Assembly: GCA_050699035.1 (NCBI GenBank)
Contig: JBOHDE010000198.1
Span: forward strand, 1 to 7,511
Direction of reading: 5' to 3'
Source of the DNA: WHTB01 sp050699035
GTDB lineage: Bacteria > Actinomycetota > Actinomycetes > Propionibacteriales > Nocardioidaceae
DNA: 7,511 nucleotides
Shown here piece after piece: positions 1 to 5,838 of this stretch. The first letter of the stretch is position 1; each line of letters starts with the position of its first letter. The notes beneath the pieces were generated by a model. That model was not told where the DNA came from. It made no database searches and saw nothing but the letters and a program-made list of their open reading frames with translations. The position numbers and the translations under genes are program-made.

Positions 1-1181
1 ACCCGAGCCTCGGTGTGCCGGCCGAGCTTGGCCAGCAGGTCGCCGCGCACGGCGGGCAGCAGATGGTACGAGGCGAGGGCCGGCTCGTCGCCGAGCTGGT
101 CGACCAGCGCCAAACCTGCCGCCGGGCCGAGCGCCATCGACACCGCCACCGCCCGGTTGAGCTCGACCACCGGCGACGGCACGAGCTGGGCCAGCCGGGC
201 ATACAGTGCCGCGATCCGGGGCCAGTCGGTGCCGTCGGGAGTCCGCGCCCGGGCGTGACACGCGGCGATCGCGGCCTGCACGCTGTACGGGCCGAGCGCC
301 TCGCCGAGCGCCTCCGCGCGCTCCAGCGCGGCCAGCCCTCGGCGGATCATCATCTCGTCCCACAACGCCCGGTCCTGGTCGGGCAGCAAGACGGCCTCCC
401 CGGAGCGCCCGGTCCGGGCCCGCAGCCGCGACGCCTGGACCTCCATCAGCGCGACCAGACCGTGCACCTCCGGCTGGTCGGGCATCAGACCCACCAGCAC
501 TCGGCCCAGCCGCATCGCCTCGGTGCACAGCGACGGTCGTACCCAGTCCTCGCCGGCCGTCGCGGTGTAGCCCTCGTTGAACACCAGGTAGACGACCTCG
601 AGGACTGAGGCGAGCCGGTCGGCACGTTCACCCGGCCCGGGCACCTCGAACGGCACCTCCGCCTGCGCCAGGGTCCGCTTCGCGCGAACGATGCGCTGCG
701 CAACGGTCGACTCCGGGACGAGGAACCCGCGGGCGATCTCGTCGGTCGTCAGCCCGCCCAGCAGCCGCAGCGTGAGAGCGACACGCGACTCGGTGGACAG
801 CACCGGGTGGCAGGACACGAACACCAGCCGCAGCAAATCGTCGTCGATCTCCTCGCCGTCGAGATCTGCGGCCGCTGGATCGGGTACGTCAGTCCCGGTC
901 GTCTCCAGCTCGTGGGCGACCTCGCCCAGCTTGCGGGCGTACGTCTCCCGGCGACGGATCAGGTCGACCGCGCGACGCTTCGCGACTGACGTCAGCCACG
1001 CTCCCGGGTTGCGCGGCACACCGCTGTCCGGCCACTGCTCGAGCGCTGCCACCATCGCGTCCTGGGCCAGCTCCTCGGCAACTCCGACATCGCGGACGAT
1101 GCGGGCGACCCCGGCCACGACCCGTGCGGACTCGATCCGCCACACCGCCTCGACCGCGCGGTGGGTGTCGGTGGCCACCAT
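1..1181 (-). CDS. ECF42-type RNA polymerase sigma factor with C-terminal extension (3' end beyond the window)
   Basis: Read leftward from the ATG at 1181, the frame stays open for 393 codons to the window edge, so the C-terminus is missing. Sigma region 2 lies at about residues 10-76 (opening VWRIESARVVAGVARIVRDVG, helix EELAQDAMVAALEQWP, then PGAWLTSVAKRRAVDLIRR). Sigma region 4 lies at about 113-172 (LVFVSCHPVLS, LTLRLLGGLTTDEIARGFLV, TVAQRIVRAKR). From about 185 comes the long extension of this group (VLEVVYLVFNEGY, then TPR-like helices). Ordinary ECF factors end near residue 180-200; the group with this extension is about 400-420 residues, so only a short tail is probably lost. An in-frame TAA eleven bases upstream rules out an earlier start. 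No good Shine-Dalgarno is visible, so translation may be coupled to the DGPF gene that ends 48 nt upstream. From family knowledge: ECF42 factors are typically encoded with DGPF proteins, lack a classical anti-sigma factor, and depend on the extension for activity. The signal sensed is unknown. Confidence 0.95.
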   Translation of the reverse strand, partial: MVATDTHRAVEAVWRIESARVVAGVARIVRDVGVAEELAQDAMVAALEQWPDSGVPRNPGAWLTSVAKRRAVDLIRRRETYARKLGEVAHELETTGTDVPDPAAADLDGEEIDDDLLRLVFVSCHPVLSTESRVALTLRLLGGLTTDEIARGFLVPESTVAQRIVRAKRTLAQAEVPFEVPGPGERADRLASVLEVVYLVFNEGYTATAGEDWVRPSLCTEAMRLGRVLVGLMPDQPEVHGLVALMEVQASRLRARTGRSGEAVLLPDQDRALWDEMMIRRGLAALERAEALGEALGPYSVQAAIAACHARARTPDGTDWPRIAALYARLAQLVPSPVVELNRAVAVSMALGPAAGLALVDQLGDEPALASYHLLPAVRGDLLAKLGRHTEAR

Positions 1182-1229
1182 GAGGCCCGATTAGAGCATC
1201 CGGCACAGCGCCCGGCAACCGGGTACGCG

Positions 1230-1649
1230 TCAGGGGCCGGTGGTGCCGCCCGCTGCTGCTTGTGCCGCCAGCTGCGGGCCAGTGGGGTGCCCTTCGAGGT
1301 CGGCCACGACGCGGATCTCGATCTCCCCGCTGCCGGACTCGGAGTCGTCGGGCACCGGGATGCGCCGGACCCACTCGAGCGCCTCGTCCATCGACCTGAC
1401 CTCGAGCAGCCAGAAGCCGGCAACGAGCTCCTTCGTCTCGGTGAACGGCCCGTCGATGACGGTCGTGCGGCCGCCCGTGAACCGCACCTTCTTGCCCTCC
1501 GAGCTGGGCGCCAGACCCTCGGCAGCGAGGAGTACGCCGGCCCGCACGAGCTCCTCGTTGTAGCGGTCCATCGCGGAGAGGTACTCCTCGTCCGGCAGCA
1601 CGCCCCGCTCACTCGTCTCGTCGGACTTCACGATCACCATGACTCGCAC
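1230..1649 (-). CDS. DGPF/YCII-related domain protein, partner of the ECF42 sigma factor
   Basis: This is a 139-residue single-domain protein of the YCII-related (DGPF) family, a ferredoxin-like alpha-beta fold. The first strand is MRVMVIVKSDE, followed by a helix EEYLSAMDRYNEELVRAG. The family signature DGPF is at residues 66-69 (TVIDGPFTETKELVAGFWLLEV), and the last core strand is GEIEIRVVADLEG near 108-120. The Ala/Gly-rich tail after 125 looks disordered. The start is GTG at 1649, preceded by GAGGA at a 5-nt spacing and GAGGAGG a little further up; the internal ATG at 1640 is less well placed. The stop is 48 nt before the sigma gene on the same strand, the standard DGPF-ECF42 arrangement. 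The biochemical role of DGPF proteins is not established. Their constant linkage suggests they sense or respond to the condition that activates the sigma factor. Confidence 0.95.
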   Translation of the reverse strand: MRVMVIVKSDETSERGVLPDEEYLSAMDRYNEELVRAGVLLAAEGLAPSSEGKKVRFTGGRTTVIDGPFTETKELVAGFWLLEVRSMDEALEWVRRIPVPDDSESGSGEIEIRVVADLEGHPTGPQLAAQAAAGGTTGP

Positions 1650-1667
1650 GGTCGTCCTCGCCTCCTC

Positions 1668-1684
1668 AGCCGGCCGGGCCGGCT
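1668..1684 (-). other. Leader hairpin directly before the DGPF gene ribosome binding site
   Basis: On the minus strand AGCCGGC, a 3-nt loop and GCCGGCT form a perfect 7-bp all-G/C-rich stem. Its last base abuts the GAGGAGG Shine-Dalgarno (1667-1661). A stem this stable beside the ribosome site could act on translation or mRNA stability of the DGPF-sigma transcript. There is no U-tract, and its regulatory meaning is inference. Confidence 0.45.
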
Positions 1685-1748
1685 GGTCGTCTGATCCGCC
1701 CCAGGCCTCGGGTCGCGCTGCTCACTCTCTCACTCGTGACGCCCCGAT

Positions 1749-1786
1749 ACTGTGTCAACGTGACCTCTGTGTACACTAGACACAGT
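1749..1786. promoter_or_regulatory. Probable TetR operator/promoter cluster in the DGPF-tetR divergent region
   Basis: Two nested inverted repeats share the half-site TGTGT/ACACA. ACTGTGTC (1749-1756) is the exact reverse complement of GACACAGT (1779-1786). Inside, CTGTGT (1767-1772) pairs with ACACAG (1780-1785), giving the 19-base unit CTGTGTACACTAGACACAG, and GTGTACAC (1769-1776) is itself a perfect palindrome. TACACT (1772-1777) resembles an actinobacterial -10 hexamer (TAnnnT) for the tetR gene, which starts 45 nt further on; no good -35 sits at the right distance. TetR repressors usually bind such palindromes beside their own gene, so autoregulation is likely. The site could also affect the divergent DGPF-sigma unit. 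Assignment of the binder is inference. Confidence 0.5.
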
Positions 1787-1821
1787 TAACCAGCGAGCGC
1801 AAGGATGAGGTAGGTGCACCA

Positions 1822-2580
1822 ATGTCGGCCAGCCATGACAACGGCAGCGAGGTCCTGGGGACCGTCGAGCTGCTCTGGGGGCTGCGAGTAGCGCCGGCGC
1901 GAGGACCTAAGCCGGCGCTCAGCGTCGACCGGATCGCGAGTACGGCCATGACGATCGCCGACACCGAAGGCCTGTCGGCGGTCTCGATGCAGCGCGTCGC
2001 CGGCGAGCTCGACTTCACGAAGATGTCGTTGTACCGCTACGTCGCCGGGAAGGCCGAGCTGGTCGCCGCCATGATCGAGCTGGCGGTCGACGACCCGCCG
2101 GACCTCGGCGCGGTGCCAGGCGACTGGCGCACGAAGATCGAGGAGTGGGCCAGGTTGCTCGGCAACACGTGGCGACTCCACCCTTGGCTGCCCTGGGTCA
2201 CTATGGGCGACCGGGTGATGGGCCCCCGTGAGGTCGGCTGGATCGAGAGCGCTGTCGGCGTCCTCGCGCCCACCGGCCTCGACCGCCAGGAGCAGATTGA
2301 CGCAGTCCTCCTCCTGTGCGGACACATCCGCAACACCCAGTCGACCGCCACCGCAGGCACCCAGCCGTGGGACACCGAGCAGCAGCTGGAGCTGCTACGC
2401 GACCACGGCGACCGCTTCCCTGCCCTCACCGCCGTGGCGTCGGACGGTTCCGGGTCGTCGCCCGACAACGGACGCGAGTTCGGGCTCCGGTGCATCCTCG
2501 ACGGCCTCGAGCTGCGCATCGCCGCAGCCCCGAAGAAGCGTGCCCGGGCAACCCGGCGCACGTCGAGCCCTGGGGTGTGA
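1822..2580 (+). CDS. TetR/AcrR-family transcriptional regulator
   Basis: This is a 252-residue repressor. The N-terminal region has the segment TVELLWGLRVAPARGPKPALS, common before the DNA-binding domain in one actinobacterial TetR subgroup. The TetR_N helix-turn-helix spans about residues 36-82 (VDRIASTAMTIADTEGLSAV, then SMQRVAGEL, with recognition segment DFTKMSLYRYVAGKAEL). The C-terminal ligand-binding half (about 95-235) resembles the TetR_C_1 type, with WRTKIEEWARLLG, HPWLPWV and a later helix around EFGLRCILDGLELRI. The tail APKKRARATRR is basic and lies next to the inverted repeat at the gene's end. The ATG at 1822 is preceded by GAGGTAGGTG-type purine-rich sequence; the earlier ATG at 1805 runs into a stop after two codons. 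No transporter or enzyme gene is co-directional with it, so the ligand and targets cannot be told. The adjacent palindromes suggest control of itself. Confidence 0.95.
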   Translation: MSASHDNGSEVLGTVELLWGLRVAPARGPKPALSVDRIASTAMTIADTEGLSAVSMQRVAGELDFTKMSLYRYVAGKAELVAAMIELAVDDPPDLGAVPGDWRTKIEEWARLLGNTWRLHPWLPWVTMGDRVMGPREVGWIESAVGVLAPTGLDRQEQIDAVLLLCGHIRNTQSTATAGTQPWDTEQQLELLRDHGDRFPALTAVASDGSGSSPDNGREFGLRCILDGLELRIAAAPKKRARATRRTSSPGV

Positions 2581-2736
2581 CTCCTTACTCCCGACCGTCG
2601 CGAGCGGCGCTCGGTGGGATGCATCGCAAGGCGGAGGAGGAGGCGCGATGCACAGCATCGTGCGACGACGACAACGCCGCGAGGCGCCCACCGAGAGTCG
2701 CGCAGCAGGTCAGCGGAGTAAGGAGCCACACCCTAG
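2570..2736. repeat. Large imperfect inverted repeat between convergent genes, possible bidirectional terminator or MITE-like element
   Basis: The outer arms are 2570-2591 and 2715-2736. Read toward the centre they agree at 20 of 22 positions, with a perfect core CTCCTTACTCC (2581-2591) opposite GGAGTAAGGAG (2715-2725). After a further 18-19 poorly matching bases on each side the pairing resumes with CTCGGTGGG (2610-2618) opposite CCCACCGAG (2687-2695). TGCATCGC (2620-2627) then pairs with GCGATGCA (2645-2652), so the transcript could fold into a long interrupted hairpin in either direction. The left arm contains the tetR stop (2578-2580) and the right arm contains the HAD stop (2733-2735). 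A bidirectional terminator is the plain reading. The arm length and a spaced second block of identity also fit a small non-autonomous inverted-repeat element. No target-site duplication could be recognised. Confidence 0.7.
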
Positions 2737-2755
2737 TCGCCGAGCTCCCGGCTGA
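2648..2755 (+). CDS. Possible 35-residue basic peptide inside the inverted repeat (uncertain)
   Basis: An ATG at 2648 follows the run GGAGGAGGAGG (2633-2643) with a 4-nt spacer (7 nt from GGAGG at 2636-2640), the strongest ribosome-binding sequence in the window. The frame encodes 35 residues, opening MHSIVRRRQRREAPTES and ending SRRAPG, with ten arginines. It crosses the right arm of the inverted repeat and its last codons lie antisense to the end of the HAD gene. No family is recognised. The Arg-rich composition is also what a random frame in this DNA would give, so the start signal is the only real support. It may instead be the remains of a gene start carried in by the repeat. Confidence 0.2.
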   Translation: MHSIVRRRQRREAPTESRAAGQRSKEPHPSRRAPG

Positions 2756-3407
2756 GGTCGGACAGTCGAGGCACGGTGATCTGGGGCGGGGTGAAGTAGG
2801 CCGGGTACGGTCCCCCGGTGCGGTTGACCAAGGCCGTACTCATCCCGGCGCGCGCAGCGCCGTCCACGTCCCACGGGTGCACCGCGACCAGCATCATCTC
2901 GCCAACGTCACAGCCACAGGCCTGTGCGGCGTAGCGATAAGCGCCGGCGGCCGGCTTCCACGACCCGGCGTCTTCGACCGACAAGCATCGCTCGAAGTCC
3001 TCGCGTAGCCCGGCTCGGGACAGCAGGTCGTCGGCGATCGAGGCCGGGCCGTTGCTCAACGTGACCAGGCGCAGCCCTGCCGCCCGCAGCGAACGGACTC
3101 CGTCCGCGACGTCGGGGTGGACGGCGAGCGTCCGGAACCCGTCCATCACGTGCGCGACGTCGGCGTCCAGATCGCGGTCCAGGTGCAGGCCCGCGAGCGC
3201 GACCCGGAGAGCACCGTCGCCGATCTCGGCGAAGGGCATCGACGAACCGGCCGCGGTCAGGGCGAACCCGTCGCGTAGCAGGGAGGCGAACCAGGTCGTG
3301 GCCAGGTGCCCCGGCGCGCCGACGTCGATGAACCTGCTGGCGATCGGAGCCATGTCGGACAGAGTCTCGTTGACGTCGAACACGATCACGGTTGGCCGGC
3401 GAGTCAT
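2733..3407 (-). CDS. HAD-superfamily hydrolase, haloacid dehalogenase type II-like
   Basis: This 224-residue protein has all four HAD motifs. Motif I is FDVNETLSD with the nucleophile Asp11; an aspartate-Asn-Glu-Thr form (rather than DxD) is typical of the type II (S)-2-haloacid dehalogenase branch. Motif II is TLSNG (116-120), motif III is Lys151 in SWKPAAGAY, and motif IV is HPWDVDGAARAGM with Asp180/Asp182. The cap lies between about residues 20 and 95. Family members hydrolyse a carbon-halogen bond of 2-haloacids through an aspartyl-ester intermediate; many annotated ones have unproven substrates, so the true substrate is open. It is presumably cytoplasmic, as no signal peptide or membrane segment is seen. 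The start at 3407 has GGGAG 4 nt upstream. It begins 9 nt after the stop of the MerB-like gene, so the two are almost certainly one operon. Its stop falls inside the inverted repeat. Confidence 0.95.
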   Translation of the reverse strand: MTRRPTVIVFDVNETLSDMAPIASRFIDVGAPGHLATTWFASLLRDGFALTAAGSSMPFAEIGDGALRVALAGLHLDRDLDADVAHVMDGFRTLAVHPDVADGVRSLRAAGLRLVTLSNGPASIADDLLSRAGLREDFERCLSVEDAGSWKPAAGAYRYAAQACGCDVGEMMLVAVHPWDVDGAARAGMSTALVNRTGGPYPAYFTPPQITVPRLSDLSRELGD

Positions 3408-3416
3408 GCTTCTCCC

Positions 3417-4082
3417 TCAGAGTTGGTCAGATCCCGACCGATCCGTCCGCATCAGGGCGCCGAACTCGGCGACACCACGGGCGAGGGCCAGCTCCTGCTC
3501 GAGCGTCTCACCGGTGACGTCGGGATGCCGGGCGGCCCAGTCGGCGGCAGCGGCGGCGGTACTGAAGAAGTTTATGCGGGAGCAGGTGCAGTCGACCGAG
3601 GGACCACACGGGTACGACGTCGCGCAGGCGAAGACGACGGACGTGACGGGGTCCCATTCGGCGCGTCGACGGTCGACCGTCACCGTGACAGGTCGGCCGC
3701 TGTCGGGTTCTTCCGCCACGATGGTGAGCGGTCGATCGAGCATCGCGGACATGCCGAGGGCGTCGACGGCGCACATCGCGAAGATCGGCGGGCTGCCCGC
3801 CCAGGACAGTCGAATCCTCGTCGGCGCCGGCGAGAACGGGTAGGCGGCGCGGATCTCCCCGCCATCGTCGTAGGCCACGACGTCGCGGTCCGACAGCTCG
3901 GCCAGCACCGCGGCCGGGTCCGCGCCGCCCCGACCGGCCGCCAGCTCGAGCTGCTGCCGGGTCGGTGGCCGACCGGTTTCGATAAACGTTGTGAGTACGC
4001 CCAGGTGCACCGCGCGCGCTGGGGCGGACAGCGACAAGGCAGCGTCGGTCTTCGTCATGCCGGTCGTCGGCTCGGTTGCCAT
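3417..4082 (-). CDS. Alkylmercury (organomercurial) lyase family protein, MerB-like
   Basis: This is a 221-residue homologue of MerB, which cleaves carbon-mercury bonds with two cysteines and an aspartate. The N-terminal part (about 20-90) is the winged-helix-like region (PPTRQQLELA, then AVLAELSDRDVVAYDDGGEI and AAYPFSPAPT). The catalytic first block is MCAVDALG: Cys104 and Asp107 fit the Cys96/Asp99 pair of the E. coli plasmid enzyme. The second block is DCTCSRINFFS with a downstream DWAARHPDVTG; aligning on the FF places Cys167 at the third catalytic residue (Cys159). Additional cysteines at 153, 159 and 165 cluster before it. The length matches MerB (about 212). The start at 4082 has GGGAG 5 nt upstream. 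No mercuric reductase, transporter or MerR gene is present, so a role in mercury resistance is not assured; action on another organometal or a divergent function is possible. It is co-transcribed with the HAD gene. Confidence 0.92.
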   Translation of the reverse strand: MATEPTTGMTKTDAALSLSAPARAVHLGVLTTFIETGRPPTRQQLELAAGRGGADPAAVLAELSDRDVVAYDDGGEIRAAYPFSPAPTRIRLSWAGSPPIFAMCAVDALGMSAMLDRPLTIVAEEPDSGRPVTVTVDRRRAEWDPVTSVVFACATSYPCGPSVDCTCSRINFFSTAAAAADWAARHPDVTGETLEQELALARGVAEFGALMRTDRSGSDQL

Positions 4083-4224
4083 GGCGTCTCCCTCGGCTGT
4101 CCTGCGGGCGTACCCCATCGTCAACCATGAATGCGGCTTCAAGGTCAAGCGCGTCGCCTCACATTCCGAAGGGCTACGTCGTCGTACTGATGAGACGAAC
4201 ACCGGCGCCGTGAGGGAGGACGTC
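4083..4224. promoter_or_regulatory. Divergent promoter region between the MerB-like operon and the NTF2-DoxX operon
   Basis: These 142 bases must hold the promoters of both units. On the minus strand TTGACC (4148-4143) is a good -35 hexamer. No -10 occurs at 17-18 bp; GACGAT (4122-4117) lies at 20 bp, a long spacing used by MerR-family-controlled promoters, but the dyad expected of a MerR operator is not evident. On the plus strand GGGAGG 5 nt before 4225 is the ribosome site; TACTGA (4185-4190) is a weak -10 candidate. All promoter calls here are tentative. Confidence 0.3.
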
Positions 4225-4653
4225 ATGGATTCGACCCAGTCCGACGTGAGAGCGCTGCTCGACCGTCGATCCGAGGCCGCTCGGACCAAGGACATCGATC
4301 GACTCATGTCGACGTACTCCCCCGACATTGTCTATTTCGATGTGGTGCCGCCACTCCGATACGTCGGGTCGGCCGCTCTCCGGGGTCGGTTCGTGCAGTG
4401 GTTCGACCGCTGGGAGAGCTCGATCGGCCAGGAGCTCAGCGAGCTGACTGTCTCGGCGAGCGGAGACATCGCGTGCGCTCACATGCTCGTCCGAGCGAGC
4501 GGGACGCTGAAGGACGGGCGTGAGGTCGGCTACTGGGTCCGCGTGACCGACTGCTGCCGACGGTCACCTGACGGGTGGCTGATCACGCACGAGCATGTCT
4601 CACTGCCCGTCGAGATGGAGACCGGGCGGGCAGCCATGGAACTGGTGCCCTGA
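4225..4653 (+). CDS. NTF2-like / SnoaL-like domain protein
   Basis: A 142-residue protein of the NTF2-like cone fold (SnoaL/DUF4440 type). It opens with the helix VRALLDRRSEAARTKDIDRLMSTYSPD, followed by VYFDVVPPLRYVG (residues 36-48) and the helix ALRGRFVQWFDRW. A strand region AHMLVRASGTLKDGREVGYWVRVTD and the closing GWLITHEHVSLPVE (118-130) complete the pattern seen in stand-alone members. These are small cytoplasmic proteins that may be isomerases, hydrolases or ligand binders; the pocket residues do not identify a substrate. The start at ATG 4225 has GGGAGGA with a 4-5 nt spacer; the frame is open further upstream but without comparable signals. The DoxX-like gene starts 30 nt after its stop, so they form an operon. 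Confidence 0.92.
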   Translation: MDSTQSDVRALLDRRSEAARTKDIDRLMSTYSPDIVYFDVVPPLRYVGSAALRGRFVQWFDRWESSIGQELSELTVSASGDIACAHMLVRASGTLKDGREVGYWVRVTDCCRRSPDGWLITHEHVSLPVEMETGRAAMELVP

Positions 4654-4683
4654 CCTCACCACACCGCGTACGAGGAGAACCTG

Positions 4684-5064
4684 GTGAACGTGTTCCTGTG
4701 GATCGTCGCCGCACTGCTCGCTGCGCTCTTCCTGGCCTCCGGGGCGATGAAAGTGCTGCAGCCCAAGGAAAAACTCGCCGACTCCGGACTGGCGTGGACA
4801 GAAGACTTCAGCGCCGGGATGATCAACACGATCGGCGTCCTCGAGATCCTCGCTGCGATCGGACTGATCCTCCCGCCGGTCCTCGGCATCGCACCGATCC
4901 TCGCGCCGGTGGCGGCACTCGGCCTGGTCCTGCTGATGCTCGGCGCGGCACTCACCCACCTGCGCCGCAAGGAGCTGCAGGGGATCGCGGTGAGCGCAGT
5001 GCTGGTCCTGCTGGCCCTCGTCGTGGTCTGGGGCCGCTTCGGTCCGCACTCCTTAACCGCCTGA
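4684..5064 (+). CDS. DoxX-like integral membrane protein
   Basis: A 126-residue protein with four predicted transmembrane helices at about residues 2-20, 46-65, 68-92 and 100-118. The first helix ends in the family pattern LASGAMKVLQPKEKL. A charged loop follows (ADSGLAWTEDFSAGM), then INTIGVLEILAAIGLILPP, and THLRRKE faces the cytoplasm between helices three and four. This is the DoxX-like (DoxX_2) type, distinct from the archaeal quinol-oxidase subunit for which the family is named. Homologues have been tied to redox and oxidative-stress functions in some bacteria, but no function is defined for this branch. The GTG start at 4684 is supported by GAGGAG six bases upstream. It follows the NTF2-like gene closely and is probably co-transcribed with it. 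Confidence 0.94.
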   Translation: MNVFLWIVAALLAALFLASGAMKVLQPKEKLADSGLAWTEDFSAGMINTIGVLEILAAIGLILPPVLGIAPILAPVAALGLVLLMLGAALTHLRRKELQGIAVSAVLVLLALVVVWGRFGPHSLTA

Positions 5065-5131
5065 CCCACGCTTCATGCCGACCGGCTCTATAGTCGTCAT
5101 AACGCGCCAAGGGGGCCGAGGGGAAAGGCAG
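5065..5131 (+). promoter_or_regulatory. Spacer with a possible internal -10 for the DUF402 gene
   Basis: TATAGT (5089-5094) is a good -10 hexamer 37 nt before the TTG start at 5132, but no -35 is recognisable at the usual spacing. If used, its transcript would begin after the ATG at 5075, which supports the later start chosen for DUF402. GAGGGG (5119-5124) and AAAGG are the likely ribosome site. Confidence 0.3.
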
Positions 5132-5761
5132 TTGTCCAATACGAGTCTGCGCACCACGACCCGATGGGCGCCCGGCGAACCGATCGTCCGCCGCGAGGTC
5201 TGGAAGGGATCAGCGTGGATGGGGATGGCGGCGATCGTCGTCGAGGATCTGCCCACGCACCTCGCCATCTTCGTCCCGACTGACGCCCCGTTCGCCTACG
5301 CCGACGGCGATTGGCCCACTGACGACGGCCTCCACCCGTGGCAGCGCAGCAAAACGCGCTGGACGGGTCACGGCTGCCTGATGCTCCAAGCGCCCGGCGA
5401 TCCGTACTCGATCTGGCACTTCTGGGAAGGACTTGAGCGGACCTTCGCCGGCTGGTACATCAACCTCCAGGACGCGTTTCGGCGGTCGGGCAGGGCGATG
5501 GACACGCTCGATCACGAGGTGGACGTCGTCGTGAACGTCGACGGCTCGGCGGAGTTGAAGGACGTCGATCGAGTCGCCGACTGCGTCCGGATGGGCCGGT
5601 TCGACGCGGCGTTCGGCGAGGTCGTCGCCACGCGCGGCAGGGAGCTGGTGGACCGGCTGAACGGCCCGGAAGGCATCTGGTGGGATCGCGGCTGGGACGA
5701 TTGGCAACCACCGGCCGAGTGGAGCGCACCGGTGCAGCTGCCCGAAGGATGGGACGAGTGA
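5132..5761 (+). CDS. DUF402 domain-containing protein
   Basis: This is a 209-residue protein of the DUF402 family, a beta-barrel fold whose studied Gram-positive members hydrolyse nucleoside tri- and diphosphates with divalent metal. Features seen are RWAPGEPIVRREVWKG (11-26), the strands AAIVVEDLPTHLAIFVP (33-49), and GHGCLMLQAPGDPYSIWHFW (79-98). The family core is GWYINLQDAFRR (107-118), followed by DTLDHEVDVVV (124-134), whose acidic residues correspond to the metal site of characterised relatives. The C-terminus has a helix and a Trp-rich tail (WWDRGWDDWQPP). The start is uncertain: TTG 5132 has the GAGGGGAAAGG ribosome site, while ATG 5075 has none and would add 19 residues unlike the family. 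It lies 67 nt after the DoxX-like gene, in the same direction, and is closed by a strong terminator. The actual substrate is unknown. Confidence 0.9.
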   Translation: MSNTSLRTTTRWAPGEPIVRREVWKGSAWMGMAAIVVEDLPTHLAIFVPTDAPFAYADGDWPTDDGLHPWQRSKTRWTGHGCLMLQAPGDPYSIWHFWEGLERTFAGWYINLQDAFRRSGRAMDTLDHEVDVVVNVDGSAELKDVDRVADCVRMGRFDAAFGEVVATRGRELVDRLNGPEGIWWDRGWDDWQPPAEWSAPVQLPEGWDE

Positions 5762-5778
5762 CCGCCGTGAACTTGGAG

Positions 5779-5815
5779 GGACGGCCGAACCCAATCAGCG
5801 TGGGTTCGGCCGTCC
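5779..5815 (+). terminator. Strong intrinsic-type terminator hairpin after DUF402
   Basis: GGACGGCCGAACCC (5779-5792) pairs perfectly with GGGTTCGGCCGTCC (5802-5815), 14 bp, with one further A-T pair closing a 7-nt loop. It begins 18 nt after the DUF402 stop. There is no U-tract, as is usual in actinobacteria. Confidence 0.87.
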
Positions 5816-5838
5816 ACGATGTCCTGAGACATCACACT

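Noticed and set aside
13..608. Long plus-strand open frames opposite the sigma factor gene
   Set aside because: They are Arg/Pro/Ser/Ala-rich with no domain logic and lie antisense to a frame with clear sigma regions 2 and 4; high GC makes such shadows common.
1161..1694. Plus-strand frame opposite the DGPF gene
   Set aside because: The minus strand encodes a full DGPF-motif protein with a good ribosome site, so this is a shadow.
1650..1821. A sigma-factor autoregulation promoter of the TGTCGA type I recall being reported for ECF42 targets
   Set aside because: That hexamer does not occur on either strand here. A perfect TTGACA reads leftward at 1758-1753, but no acceptable -10 follows at 16-19 bp.
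3306..4130. Plus-strand frame opposite the MerB-like gene
   Set aside because: It is antisense to a protein with conserved catalytic blocks and shows only low-complexity Gly/Arg-rich sequence.
4083..4224. A MerR-type operator controlling the MerB-like gene
   Set aside because: TTGACC with a 20-bp spaced weak -10 is suggestive, but the central dyad expected for MerR binding is not present and no merR gene is in the window.
5075..5131. ATG 5075 as the DUF402 start
   Set aside because: It lacks a ribosome site, adds 19 residues unlike the family, and a TATAGT element lies downstream of it.
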